This document shows, in pieces, positions 11,101-18,934 of a stretch of 20,125 bases of DNA; position 1 is the first letter of the stretch; every line of letters begins with the position of its first letter. The DNA comes from Oehlia diaphana (Eukaryota > Glomeromycota > Glomeromycetes > Glomerales > Glomeraceae), in the NCBI GenBank assembly GCA_003833135.1, contig QZLH01000355.1:26950-47074 (forward strand). Reading direction: 5' to 3'. Under the pieces are notes generated by a model. It was given only the letters and a program-made list of their open reading frames with translations, ran no database searches and was not told the origin of the DNA. The position numbers and the translations under genes were made by a program.

Positions 11101-11985
11101 GACTTTTAATAAGTCAAAAATAATTTAAATTTGAATAAATAAAAAATAAAAAATAGTAAAATCAAAAATATAAAGTCAAATATAAAATCCTAATTAAAAG
11201 AAAAAAAATTTAAAAAAAAATCTAAAAAAAAATCCAATAAAATTTAAAAGAAAATTCAAAAAATAAAATTTAAGAAGAAATTCAATAAAATTTAAAAAAT
11301 TCAAAAAAAATCTAAAAAAAATCCAGTCAAAATAAACTTTTAAAATTCTGAAAAACTTAAAATTTAAAATTTACTATTTATTAAATATTAAAGTTAAAAA
11401 TAAAAAAAAAAACTTACCTTTAATAGTTTATTAAGAAAAAAAAAATATTAAAAAATGAATAAATGTATTTGTAATAGCCTATTACATATTTTATTTATAA
11501 CATTTTTTTTTTATTTTTTTTTTTAATAATAAATTTATGTATTTTACAAATAAAATTTTTATATGCAAAATTTAATTTGAAAACTTTTACTTAATATACT
11601 TAAAACAGTTTCATAGACAAAATTTTAAGTTATAAGCAATTTCTTAAAATTTTTTTAAAAAATACTTTTATTTTAGTACACAACTGATCTTTTGTTTTTG
11701 TTTACATTATACTTAATCTTAAATTTTTAATTGAATAAAATTGAGAGTTGTTACAAATAAAACATATTACAATTAGATTTATCCTTAAAAAATATTATAA
11801 ATGTTAAAAAATATTAAGAATATTAAAAGTTGTTAAAGAATATTGAAGAATATTAAAATTCAAAAGTAAAAATATCTATTATTTAATAAACAAGATAATG
11901 TCATCTATATTAAATAAATTTATATATAAAAATTAATATGATATTACCTAAATAATTCACTTTAATATAATATGTAATGATTTAT
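8140..11985. other. AT-rich gene desert, no gene seen
   Basis: No callable gene or RNA. Three local departures from monotony: about 9130-9400 has ordinary complexity and a broken reading frame (see findings); about 10780-10880 has imperfect palindromes around AATTAAGCTT, GAGCTAGC and AAGCTAATATA; about 11140-11345 is strongly A-rich on the plus strand with recurrent AATTTAAAAAAAA and TCTAAAAAAAATCCA words. Confidence 0.65.
11140..11345. repeat. A-rich strand-asymmetric simple repeat
   Basis: The plus strand is nearly all A with interspersed TCTAAAAAAAA, AATCCAATAAAATTTAAA and AAATTCAAAAAA words repeated several times. It has clear purine/pyrimidine asymmetry between strands compared with the mixed A/T around it. 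It probably grew by slippage; no function is evident. Confidence 0.55.
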
Positions 11986-11990
11986 AAATA

Positions 11991-12180
11991 CTGTAAAGTT
12001 CTGAATATAAGCAACCTTTTTTGTTATAGGGATGCTTATATTTGGATAATTTTATATATTTGGTATATTGTAGTATTGCCCAAAATTATCATAGTGTTGA
12101 TCAAAAGTGCTTACTTTTGGGTAATATAAAAATCTGGGGGTGCTTATATTCAGAAAGTGTTTATATTCAAAACTTTACAA
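11991..12180. mobile_element. TA-flanked MITE, 190 bp (CTGTAAAG… ends)
   Basis: The left end CTGTAAAGTTCTGAATATAA is the inverted counterpart of the right end, which reads inwards TTGTAAAGTTTTGAATATAA. The outermost base and one inner base differ in 20. Both are bordered by TA (11989-11990, 12181-12182). The right side carries a second TGAATATAAGCACCC inside the first, and the interior contains a further inverted pair, TTGCCCAAAA / TTTTGGGTAA. No ORF. The terminal sequence differs from the CAGTC elements, so this is a second family of Tc1/mariner-like non-autonomous element. Confidence 0.78.
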
Positions 12181-12485
12181 TAATTAAAATAGTAAAAGTA
12201 TATTAAATTAGTTAAATTTTATTAAATTCTTATATAATTACTACAAATCTATATATATAAATAAATATTTTCTAATAAATTATATTTAATTGATTATTAT
12301 CAATAGAATGAATAGCTAATAAATATTATATATAATAAATTATTTATTTATTATAATAAATAATATTTAATTATTATTTGTTAAATTTATTTATAAATTT
12401 TTGAATTAAATTAATATTAAATATTAAATAAATTACTATTAAAATTTTAAAGAAATCTGATAATTGTAATAAAAAAAAAAAATTT

Positions 12486-12666
12486 CCAGAATTTTAAATC
12501 ATCTTCTTTTTCAGTTAACTCTTCCTCGGTTTCTTTATCAGTTTCCTCATCACTTTCAAATTCTTCATAATCAACTATATGAGTATAGTTAACTTTTTAA
12601 TATGTTTACTCTGTGAACATTTGTTCTTGAAATGATCTGTTCTACCACAGTTTGAGCAATGATGAA
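12486..12666 (-). pseudogene. Frameshifted relic with CCHC zinc knuckle and acidic tail
   Basis: On the minus strand, 12658-12617 encodes CSNCGRTDHFKNKC, an exact C-x2-C-x4-H-x4-C zinc knuckle, the nucleic-acid-binding motif of retroelement Gag proteins and many transposon-derived or RNA-binding proteins. Its frame ends at a TAG near 12578. A different frame from 12587 to 12486 reads on as a strongly acidic run (DYEEFESDEETDKETEEE). A knuckle followed by an acidic tail in another frame suggests one old coding sequence broken by a small indel. Upstream (plus 12670 on) is A/T filler with no N-terminal domain, so only the end of a gene survives. A transposon origin is inferred, not shown; a host zinc-knuckle gene relic is the alternative. 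Confidence 0.65.
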
Positions 12667-12845
12667 AATTAAATAAGAATTTTAAAAATTATATATAAAT
12701 TAAAATTTAAAATTTATATAAATTTACTATATAATTCCTTATTATACTAAGTGTCACTAATGATTATCTTTATACTAATTTTTAAAAATTGCAAGTGAGT
12801 TAAGTTTAAAATAGTTAATATTTAATGAGTGATATACTCCAGGGG

Positions 12846-12931
12846 ATTATTCATTTATTTTATGAAAAAGAAAATATTAGGGTTTTTTTCTGAATGAAAA
12901 AAAACCTAACTTCTCATGAAATAAATAATAC
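12846..12931. repeat. Foldback palindrome, ~86 bp
   Basis: ATTATTCATTTATTTTATGA at the left pairs with TCATGAAATAAATAATA at the right, and TTAGGGTTTTTTT pairs with AAAAAAAACCTAA near the centre, around a loop CTGAATG. Arms of about 38 nt with a few mismatches make a long hairpin. It could be a small foldback transposon or a structured RNA. No flanking duplication could be recognised and no ORF lies inside. Confidence 0.7.
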
Positions 12932-13040
12932 TAATTTTTTGATATTTTAGAGTTAAATTTATATAAACTAATTTAATTTTAAAAGTAATAATTTTAAAAT
13001 CTATTTATTATTATATAATTTTTATAATAAATTAAAAATA

Positions 13041-13227
13041 CAGTCAACTTCCCATATAAGCACACCTCTCGGGGCTAAAAAAAAAATGATGTGATTATAA
13101 AAATACTATATAATGTGACTAAAGAGGAAGTATTTTTAATATATTTATTAGTAATATGAGCCAATGCAAATGTGCTTATATGGAAGAATGTGATTAGATA
13201 GGAGGTGATTATATAGGAGGTCGACTG
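13041..13227. mobile_element. TA-flanked MITE, 187 bp (CAGTC…GACTG ends)
   Basis: The left end CAGTCAACTTCCCATATAAG pairs with the right end, which reads inwards CAGTCGACCTCCTATATAAT; both are bordered by TA (13039-13040, 13228-13229). Ends beginning CAGTC and a TA duplication are the signature of Tc1/mariner/pogo elements. The right side has two sub-terminal direct copies of GTGATTAGATAGGAGG / GTGATTATATAGGAGG. There is no ORF, so the copy is non-autonomous. It is related to the element at 7954-8134 and the fragment at 2375-2427. Confidence 0.85.
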
Positions 13228-13229
13228 TA

Positions 13230-14290
13230 TATCAATTTCTATTAATACTATTAACTTTATAGTAGAAATGTTATTAATTTAGTTATAAATATAATTATAT
13301 CAATTTTAAACTCAATTATTATATAATAAATATTTTATATTATAATTTAAATCAAGTTTATAGTACTAATTAAAATTAATAAATTATAGACTTAATAATA
13401 AAAAATTTTATGTAAAAAGTTTATTTTAGATAATATAAAAGCTATAAATATAGTAATAAAAATTAAAAATTTTTAAAAAATCTATGATATACTGTATATG
13501 ATCTAAAGCTAATTAAAAGAATAAAAGTAACCAAAAAAATCAATTATTTCTCTATTAAATAGTAGATTAGATAATTATTTTTCATATAGCAGAACCTTTT
13601 TTGGTTAAGTAATTATTAATATTAAATATATAAAATCAAAATCAGATGATTATATGAATTTGCCCATTATAATGTGGCTCAAAATTACACATAATTTAGG
13701 CCAAAATGTCATAAATTGCAATAAATCTTAAAAGTAATTTCCCTTATTTTTTTTCATTATACTAATTAGTAGTAAAAGTAATGCATACAAAATATTACAA
13801 AAAGCAACAATTACCAAAGAAAATTTAGATAATTTTAACAAAAAAATGATAAAAAGAAAAAATCTATTTATTTTGCATGAAATTGTTACAAATTAACTTG
13901 TAACAAATCATCTTAATTGATGAGTAAAGAATTGATGAAATTTAGTAAAACAACCAATTGTCTTAAAGGCATAGATTAAGGTATATTTTAACTAGAATTT
14001 CTATTGATAATATCAGACATTTAGGCAAGAAGATTTATTATTGAGAGAAAGTACAGTCAAAGATCAATACAATATAAATAAGTAGTGCCACTGTATTAGA
14101 CTATTATATAGTTTTAAATCATCCAATAATAATATTATCAGTCCGTTCATGCAATTTTTATAATAAACTCTCAATAATTTTATTATTATGCTAATACATA
14201 GTAATATGAGATAACCGACCTGTAAAATCTGCCAATATTTAATTATAGTTTGTTTATTAATTTAAAAAAGATTATAAACAATTTCCTATA
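13230..14290. other. Intergenic segment with inverted repeats, no gene seen
   Basis: No ORF of note. A perfect 9-bp hairpin, TTGTTACAA (13883-13891) against TTGTAACAA (13898-13906), has a 6-nt loop. A wider pair, ATTATTGAGAG (14037-14047) against CTCTCAATAAT (14168-14178), encloses about 120 bp. Sequence complexity rises from about 13860 on, perhaps old repeat remains. Confidence 0.55.
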
Positions 14291-14299
14291 ATTTTTATA

Positions 14300-14660
14300 A
14301 AAGATTAATTAAAGAAACACCTCGGGTGATCACACCGCACTAGCATTAGCAGGCATCTTTAATTCTACCCAAACTTATACCTAATTCTGGTAAGGTAAAC
14401 AAGCATCTAAAACGTTTAGTTTATGTAAACACAATAACGGATTAATGCTTGGCTAATTCGGAATAAGACAAAAATGATATAGTTAAAAAGTCGGCGAGGA
14501 TGGACTTTGTAATTACAAAATTAGGAAGTTTATATTTATTTAAAGGTTAGATTACTGATGAAGTGTTTTTTTCTACTATACCATTTTTTTCTGGGAACAA
14601 GCAAATTTTGAATAAGCGTCACTAGGGATGGCTTGGCCAAACGACCAAGCCAAGAACATA
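14300..14660. other. Higher-complexity non-coding segment with inverted repeat
   Basis: This stretch has noticeably more G and C than the desert before it. CACCTCGGGTGATCACACCG near 14320 contains the palindrome GTGATCAC. At 14629-14652 TGGCTTGG and CCAAGCCA form a perfect 8-bp inverted repeat around CCAAACGA, preceded by CACTAGGGA. No long ORF, tRNA or known RNA was recognised. It may be transposon-terminal or downstream control sequence. Confidence 0.45.
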
Positions 14661-15103
14661 TCATTTGGCTTTGCTCGTCTTAAATGAAAAGTTATTTAAT
14701 TTTGTTTAACTAAAATTAGATATTTTTAATTGATTTATGTGCACTTATTACTTCATATTGACGTATAAATGAACAAATATCACATGAAACCGGTACCATG
14801 AATATATGGTAATTAAATTTGAGGATGCTAACCATCTTTGAACCAATATTTTTTTGTCTTTTTTTACTCGAACATTCGAAATTATAAAAAAAATGAATTA
14901 TTTAATAAAAAAACCGATAGATAATAAAAAAGTATTGTTTATTAAAATTTTCAGTGAACTTAATACATAATATAATTAAATTATAAAAAAAAAGAGGAAA
15001 AGAAAAAATTTCTTTTTATCTAAACAATTAAAATACTAAAAAACTCCCCACATGAAAAATAAGGATCATTAACGTTCAAAAAAAAAAATTGAATTATAAT
15101 TTT

Positions 15104-15624
15104 TTACAAGAAGTAACCAACGAGAGCAGCGAGGGCAACAACGCTAGATAAACCACTTTCAATTTTGTAGGCAGCGCCTGTTGCTGGAGTTGTGGCACTA
15201 GGGCTAGTACCTGAAGCGCTCATAGTTGGTGATGGAGAAAGTGATGATGATGGACCTCCTACTGATGGTGGACCTCCTGCTGGTGGAATTGCTGGTGGTA
15301 CTCCTCCTGCTGGTGCTCCTCCAGCTGGTGGGGTTGCTCCTGGTGTAGCTCCTGGTGATGAGGTTGTAGCTCCACCTGGTGGTGGTGGAGTTGCATCTCC
15401 TATTTGTGTTGGTGATGGTGTAGCTCCAGCATCTGGTGCTTGACGAACAGCTAATCGTTCTGTTATTGATTTAATAGAAAAAATAAATGAATAAATTAAA
15501 TAAAGGAATTTTTAATCAAAAAAGAAACCGTATTAATTTACTAACCAGGAGATGATACACTGAAGGAAACAAGAAGGACGAGGACAAGAACGCAAACGAA
15601 CGTTAATTTTGTGAATTTTGACAT
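15104..15624 (-). CDS. Secreted Pro/Ala/Gly/Ser/Thr-rich GPI-anchored cell-surface protein, two exons
   Basis: Exon 1 is 15624..15546 and exon 2 is 15459..15104, giving 144 aa. Residues 1-25 form a signal peptide (MSKFTKL, then a hydrophobic run of Val/Leu/Phe, then SFSVSS). Residues about 34-115 are low-complexity Pro, Ala, Gly, Ser and Thr with GATP, PPAGG and SPSP units, a likely O-glycosylated stalk. The C-terminus has small residues (TGAA, 120-123), a short spacer YKIESGLSS and a hydrophobic tail VVALAALVGYFL, the plan of a GPI-attachment signal. Together these predict a small wall or membrane surface protein with no catalytic domain; the precise role is unknown. The start is the only ATG that gives the signal peptide, and the join creates an in-frame Glu codon. 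A long antisense frame over exon 2 is only the mirror of its GC-richer repeats. Confidence 0.88.
15460..15545 (-). other. Intron of the GPI-protein gene
   Basis: Phase-1 intron of 86 bp with donor GTTAGT and acceptor AATAACAG, AT-rich with T-runs. Using the overlapping GTAAAT four bases further in would create an in-frame stop, so GTTAGT is preferred. The join gives …VSSPERLAVRQAP…. Confidence 0.8.
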
Positions 15625-15771
15625 ATTTTTTAAAAATTGGTGTTCTTAAGAGAAATTGATCTTAAATGAAAAGTTGAAATTCTTTTTTTTAATGATATAA
15701 TTAAATATTATTATTTTTTTTTTCGTGAATTTACAACCTTGGGAATTTTTTTCAACACAAAAAAAGCCCTT

Positions 15772-15779
15772 TATTTATA
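15772..15779 (-). promoter_or_regulatory. TATA box of the GPI-protein gene
   Basis: On the minus strand GGTATAAATAAAGGG contains TATAAATA, 147 bp before the start codon. That would place transcription start around 15745-15750 and give a 5' UTR of about 120 nt. The sequence between is AT-rich and has no upstream ATG of note. Position and match support a real core promoter. Confidence 0.6.
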
Positions 15780-15907
15780 CCTGTGAAAGAGAAAGATTTC
15801 GTATCTTCATAACTAACTAAAATAAAGTGATTATCGAATGATCTTATATTAATATAGTATAAAAAATAAAATAGAATAAAATAAAATATAGTATAGTGTC
15901 ATCAGCC

Positions 15908-15935
15908 CCGAAATTATATTTAATAGAAATTTCGG
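15908..15935. repeat. Inverted repeat CCGAAATT…AATTTCGG
   Basis: A perfect 8-bp inverted repeat around a 12-nt A/T loop, about 285 bp upstream of the GPI-protein start codon and just beyond its TATA box. It could be an operator-like dyad for that gene or chance structure. Confidence 0.5.
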
Positions 15936-15939
15936 CATC

Positions 15940-17080
15940 TTATCATTAATAGTATAAAGTAAAAATATTTCTTGGATATTGTTTATATTTAAATAAATAA
16001 ATAAGTTTAAATTATGTCGTGCTTTTCTTGGTATTTTTTTTTTAAATTTTTACAATAAACCTTCATAAATAAACTTGTAATACATTTTTTAAAATATTGT
16101 ACTACGTAAAATCAAGTTTAGTTGAAAGTTGAAAAATAAACTTAAACTATTTCGTTTATTCATACAAGACCACATACGTAACGGAATTACTCTCCGATTT
16201 AAATGATATAAATCTTCAATGAATTATATTTTTAGAAACAGTCTAAAAAGAAAAATCGAAAAAGAATTTTTTTTTTTTTTCAAAATGCATTTTTTTTTTA
16301 TTGAACTAGAATAAATAAGTAAATAAAATCATGATATATAGGAAATCAAATATAATTATAGTAATATTAAAAAGATTACGATATAACATGCCAAGATTTA
16401 GTAGATAGAACATTGGCAAAATTGTTACGTAACTAATAATTTTTCCAAAAATTGAAAAATAAATAGTATTTTTTGTCTTTACTAAATAGGGATTAAAGCA
16501 TAATTGCATTTTTATATATATAAAGAATTCCTTGGCATCTTTTGATTTCAGGGTAAGGATCTACTGGTACATGGTTTTCCATTATCGGATGATATATTTA
16601 AAGGATTATTTATTACGTTTTACATATTTCTCGTGATAACTGATAAATGATGATATCCTAAGCACGCGTTTATCCCGGTTCCCCGTAGAATTTAACGCGT
16701 CAGTAAAATTTATTTAATCCATATGAGGTTTAAAAGAGCCAAGATATTAATTATTAATAGATATTTTTCCAATAATATTTTTATTAACAATAATTCGTTT
16801 TGTTTTTTTATGCATTCGATTATTTTCGATCAATTTAACTATTAATAGAATTAAGAAATATTTTTATTTTTTTTTTTTTTTTTGCCAAGAAAAAATTTGG
16901 GTATGAAATCAATAAAAAATATAATTGTTAGAGGGTAGGCTTATGCATGTAAAATTATTTACCAGTTGTAATTCGAGCTTATTTTTTACTTTCTGTACAA
17001 TGTATACAGAATTAAAATTTGGCCAAATATTAAAAAAATATATATTAAAATATATGTGAATAACTGAAAGAATTTGTATT
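15940..17080. other. Intergenic segment, no firm gene
   Basis: Only a short minus-strand frame of Ile/Leu/Phe/Tyr codons (16306-16509) is open, which the composition explains. Two ACGCGT hexamers (16664-16669, 16695-16700) lie near a GC-richer patch, TTATCCCGGTTCCCCG. CACTGG-type promoter elements, tRNA boxes and transposon ends were not found. T-runs occur at 16267 and 16869. Confidence 0.55.
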
Positions 17081-17082
17081 AC

Positions 17083-17217
17083 CTAAAACATATTATTGTA
17101 AGGTGCATAACAAACTCTTTCTTGGCTCTCTTGGCATTTTTGATAGTCACTCGATAATGATTGATAAGTTATTTGATCAACGGACTGTATTACAAAAAAA
17201 AACAAATAATAATTCAT
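17083..17217 (-). CDS. Candidate small secreted peptide (44 aa) or terminal exon
   Basis: The minus-strand frame from the ATG at 17217 reads MNYYLFFFVIQS, resembling a short signal sequence, then SVDQITYQSLSSDYQKCQESQERVCYAPYNNMF with two Cys. A TATA-like CTATATATC lies about 40 bp upstream on the same strand, followed closely by CACGTG. The same T-run and CAG just before TCCGTTGAT would also make a good splice acceptor (TTTTTTTTTGTAATACAG), so the Cys-containing part may instead be an exon of a longer, unseen gene. Right after the stop comes GTAATA, a possible donor. No family recognised; the codon mix looks more coding-like than its surroundings, but the ORF is short. Confidence 0.35.
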   Translation of the reverse strand: MNYYLFFFVIQSVDQITYQSLSSDYQKCQESQERVCYAPYNNMF

Positions 17218-17245
17218 ATTTATGTTACAACCCTTCCCAACAAAC

Positions 17246-17251
17246 CACGTG
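17246..17251. promoter_or_regulatory. CACGTG palindrome next to a TATA-like sequence
   Basis: CACGTG in CCACGTGAGATATATAGG. The adjoining ATATATAG gives a TATA-like word on either strand. It sits 30 bp upstream of the candidate minus-strand peptide at 17217, and is the CACGTG copy lying closest to a candidate start codon. Confidence 0.35.
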
Positions 17252-17291
17252 AGATATATAGGCACATGTTATTTCGAACTTAACTTTAATA

Positions 17292-17432
17292 TTATAATAG
17301 GATATAGAAGAATTCATTATTCATTTTTGATAACACAATATTATATGCTATGCGTGAATGTGATGAATAAGGTTGCTGATTGTCTGTTAAATGATGAAAT
17401 AATTGTGTAATTTGTGTAATTTGTGTAACCAT
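17292..17432 (-). other. Small ORF of uncertain status (46 aa)
   Basis: The minus-strand ATG at 17432 opens MVTQITQITQLFHHLTDNQQPYSSHSRIAYNIVLSKMNNEFF and ends at 17292. The ITQITQ part comes from a 9-bp triplicate (17403-17429). A second minus-strand frame starting MPRKVNHFLIG (ATG about 17468) overlaps it, and a 62-codon plus-strand frame (17222-17410) covers the same bases, so strand and frame cannot be settled. Could be a gene relic or chance. Confidence 0.2.
17403..17429. repeat. Triplicated 9-bp repeat TTGTGTAAT
   Basis: Three head-to-tail copies of TTGTGTAAT (the last ends in C), with period exactly 9. In the minus-strand reading frame it gives a repeated tripeptide, so a coding expansion is possible. 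Confidence 0.8.
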
Positions 17433-17439
17433 ATTTTCC

Positions 17440-18120
17440 TATCAAAAAATGATTAACTTTTCTTGGCATTTCTTTTTTGATGTGCTTTGACAATCAACTC
17501 ATAATTTTTATATTACGCGAACTTAATTAATAACGCGTCAAAAAAGAATGGTTTTATTTATTTTATTTACTTTTTTAGATGAACTAATAAAATTAATTAG
17601 TATATATAATTAATAAAATTATTTCCCCCTGAAATTTCTATTTAAAAATTATATAATAAATTTATTAATTCAGAAAAAGAAATAATATACATATTAATAT
17701 ACATATGGAATATACTGACCCGTTATATACGATCTACAACTACCCCTTATTCATTGATCAGGGTGTGTAAATTTTTGAAGCGATCATCGCGTGATAAGTA
17801 ATTCATATGTTTGAACGCCCTGTATCAGGGTTCACGCCATAAAAAAAAAACTTTATCCTGATTTGTTTTAGATTATCAATAATAAAAATTATAAGTTCAA
17901 ATTTGTTAATTTCCCCGATTTTTTTTTCATTATATGAGATCATGTCAACCCCGATTTATATAATTTTAATAATTGTCTAATTCAAGAAATATTTTTACAG
18001 CCGAAATCTCAGATCGAAAGTATTTAATCTTTTAAAGTAATTTCATACAACTTAATAAGTCTTTGAATCATGTTATATACCATATATTTATCCCTAATTT
18101 GGTATCTCCCTTGGCTTTGT
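17440..18120. other. Intergenic segment, no gene seen
   Basis: No ORF or RNA recognised. A hairpin at 17813-17833 pairs CCCTG with CAGGG around TAT, extended by GAAC/GTTC past one bulged base. CCCCGATTT occurs twice (near 17914 and 17950). An ACGCGT lies at 17533-17538. Confidence 0.55.
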
Positions 18121-18122
18121 CG

Positions 18123-18245
18123 AAATGTTAGCAGGCTTAGCATTTTCTTTTCTTTAGTTTCCCTGAAAAGTTAGCAGGATTGGCATTTTTTTTTCTTTAG
18201 TTTTCCCTGAAAAGTTAGCAGGATTGGCATTTCTTTTTTTTTTGT
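18123..18245. repeat. Tandem array, 3 copies of a 43-44 bp unit
   Basis: Each copy reads GTTAGCAGG-(C/A)TT(A/G)GCATTTT, then TCTTTAGTTTCCCTGAAAA. The GTTAGCAGG starts are at 18127, 18170 and 18214. The second and third copies are nearly identical, implying a recent duplication, and the first has a few changes. It lies about 180-300 bp upstream of the complex segment at 18430. Confidence 0.88.
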
Positions 18246-18429
18246 CTAAAAAAATAGAATATCATGTTGGTCATTTATTATATTGTTTGGCTATTAATAG
18301 ACATCAAATTTTGTCAAATATGGCATTTTTGACCGTCAAAATACGTGCGTATATACTGTATATCGGGTCTAACGTATTCACTAGTCGCATTTGATGTTGA
18401 TTTCTTTTTTTCGTTATTGATGAATATCT

Positions 18430-18690
18430 AAATGATATCAGTGGTCGGTCTAATTTTACTAATTAGGACCATTTGGCCGACTTTGGTTGATCAATTCGAA
18501 TCTCCGAATTTGAACTTTAATGTTGAACGTTATTCTTTTAGTGTATACCATTCGAGTTTTAGATGCTCTATTCTTAAATATTATTTCTGTACCTGTTATC
18601 TTTTGATATCAAACGTCAAAGTTTCCTTAATTCCGTTTTTATCGGGTCGAAAGAAAAAAATTTTTATTCTCATAATATTCTTATAATGGT
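18430..18690 (+). other. Open frame of uncertain status (84 codons) in a complex segment
   Basis: From ATG 18432 to a TAA at 18684 the plus strand is open, beginning MISVVGLILLIRTIWPTLVDQF. The first 60 bp contain an imperfect inverted repeat (GTCGGTC…AATTAGGACC…GGCCGAC), which argues for a repeat-derived sequence. The opposite strand also has a fair open stretch. No domain was recognised. I would not call a gene without transcript support. Confidence 0.2.
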
Positions 18691-18774
18691 AAGTTATAAT
18701 AATTTTTATAAATATAAAATGCATTAAATGAAAATATAATTGAATAAGATAAGTTTTTTTTTTTTTGATTTTAG
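18689..18774 (+). other. Candidate intron
   Basis: A perfect donor GTAAGT directly follows ATG (18686-18688). After 86 bp, a run of 13 T followed by GATTTTAG makes a strong acceptor. The length equals that of the GPI-gene intron. Splicing would join ATG to AAATTATTTAATTGC in frame, giving a short product of about 33 codons before a TGA. A 5'-UTR or one-codon first exon is possible, but no convincing protein results. Confidence 0.25.
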
Positions 18775-18929
18775 AAATTATTTAATTGCTTCTTTGAAAA
18801 AAAAAATAAATTGATAATGCCAGCAATTATGGTACAATTGGTGTCGATCCGGCTATTGCTGTTATGGTGATGGTGGTAGGACCAATTTCCTTCTCGTAGT
18901 ATCGGAAATTTCTTTTTACAAGCAAGCAT
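18771..18929 (-). other. Small ORF of uncertain status (52 aa)
   Basis: The minus-strand ATG at 18929 opens MLACKKKFPILREGNWSYHHHHNSNSRIDTNCTIIAGIINLFF and stops at 18771. Its base composition (18818-18910) is clearly richer in G and C than the flanks, and an alternative plus-strand frame over the same bases also looks protein-like, so the patch may be an exon remnant on either strand. No family recognised. Confidence 0.2.
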
Positions 18930-18934
18930 CTTTG

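Noticed and set aside
14052..14095. TACAGT…ACTGTA pair, possible tiny TA-flanked element
   Set aside because: Only six bases pair perfectly and the inner sequences diverge, so it does not reach the level of the other MITEs.
14318..14400. Possible tRNA or 5S RNA in the GC-richer patch
   Set aside because: No A-box/B-box pair (GGTTCGA-type) or cloverleaf could be found, and no 5S core was recognised.
2430..15103. An intact transposase, reverse transcriptase or other long gene in the desert
   Set aside because: Stops are dense in every frame across the whole interval; only the zinc-knuckle relic gives a recognisable protein motif.
15192..15443. Plus-strand 83-codon frame rich in Gly/Ala/Pro
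   Set aside because: It is the antisense of exon 2 of the minus-strand GPI protein. The mirror arises from its CCA/GGA/GCT repeats, and it has no signal peptide or domain.
16306..16509. Minus-strand 67-codon hydrophobic frame
   Set aside because: Ile/Leu/Phe/Tyr/Asn codons are what AT-rich DNA gives by chance; no signal-peptide/mature layout, promoter or splice support.
17222..17410. Plus-strand 62-codon frame
   Set aside because: It overlaps competing minus-strand frames and spans the CACGTG/TATA-like region; no recognised domain. Strand cannot be settled, so it was not called a gene.
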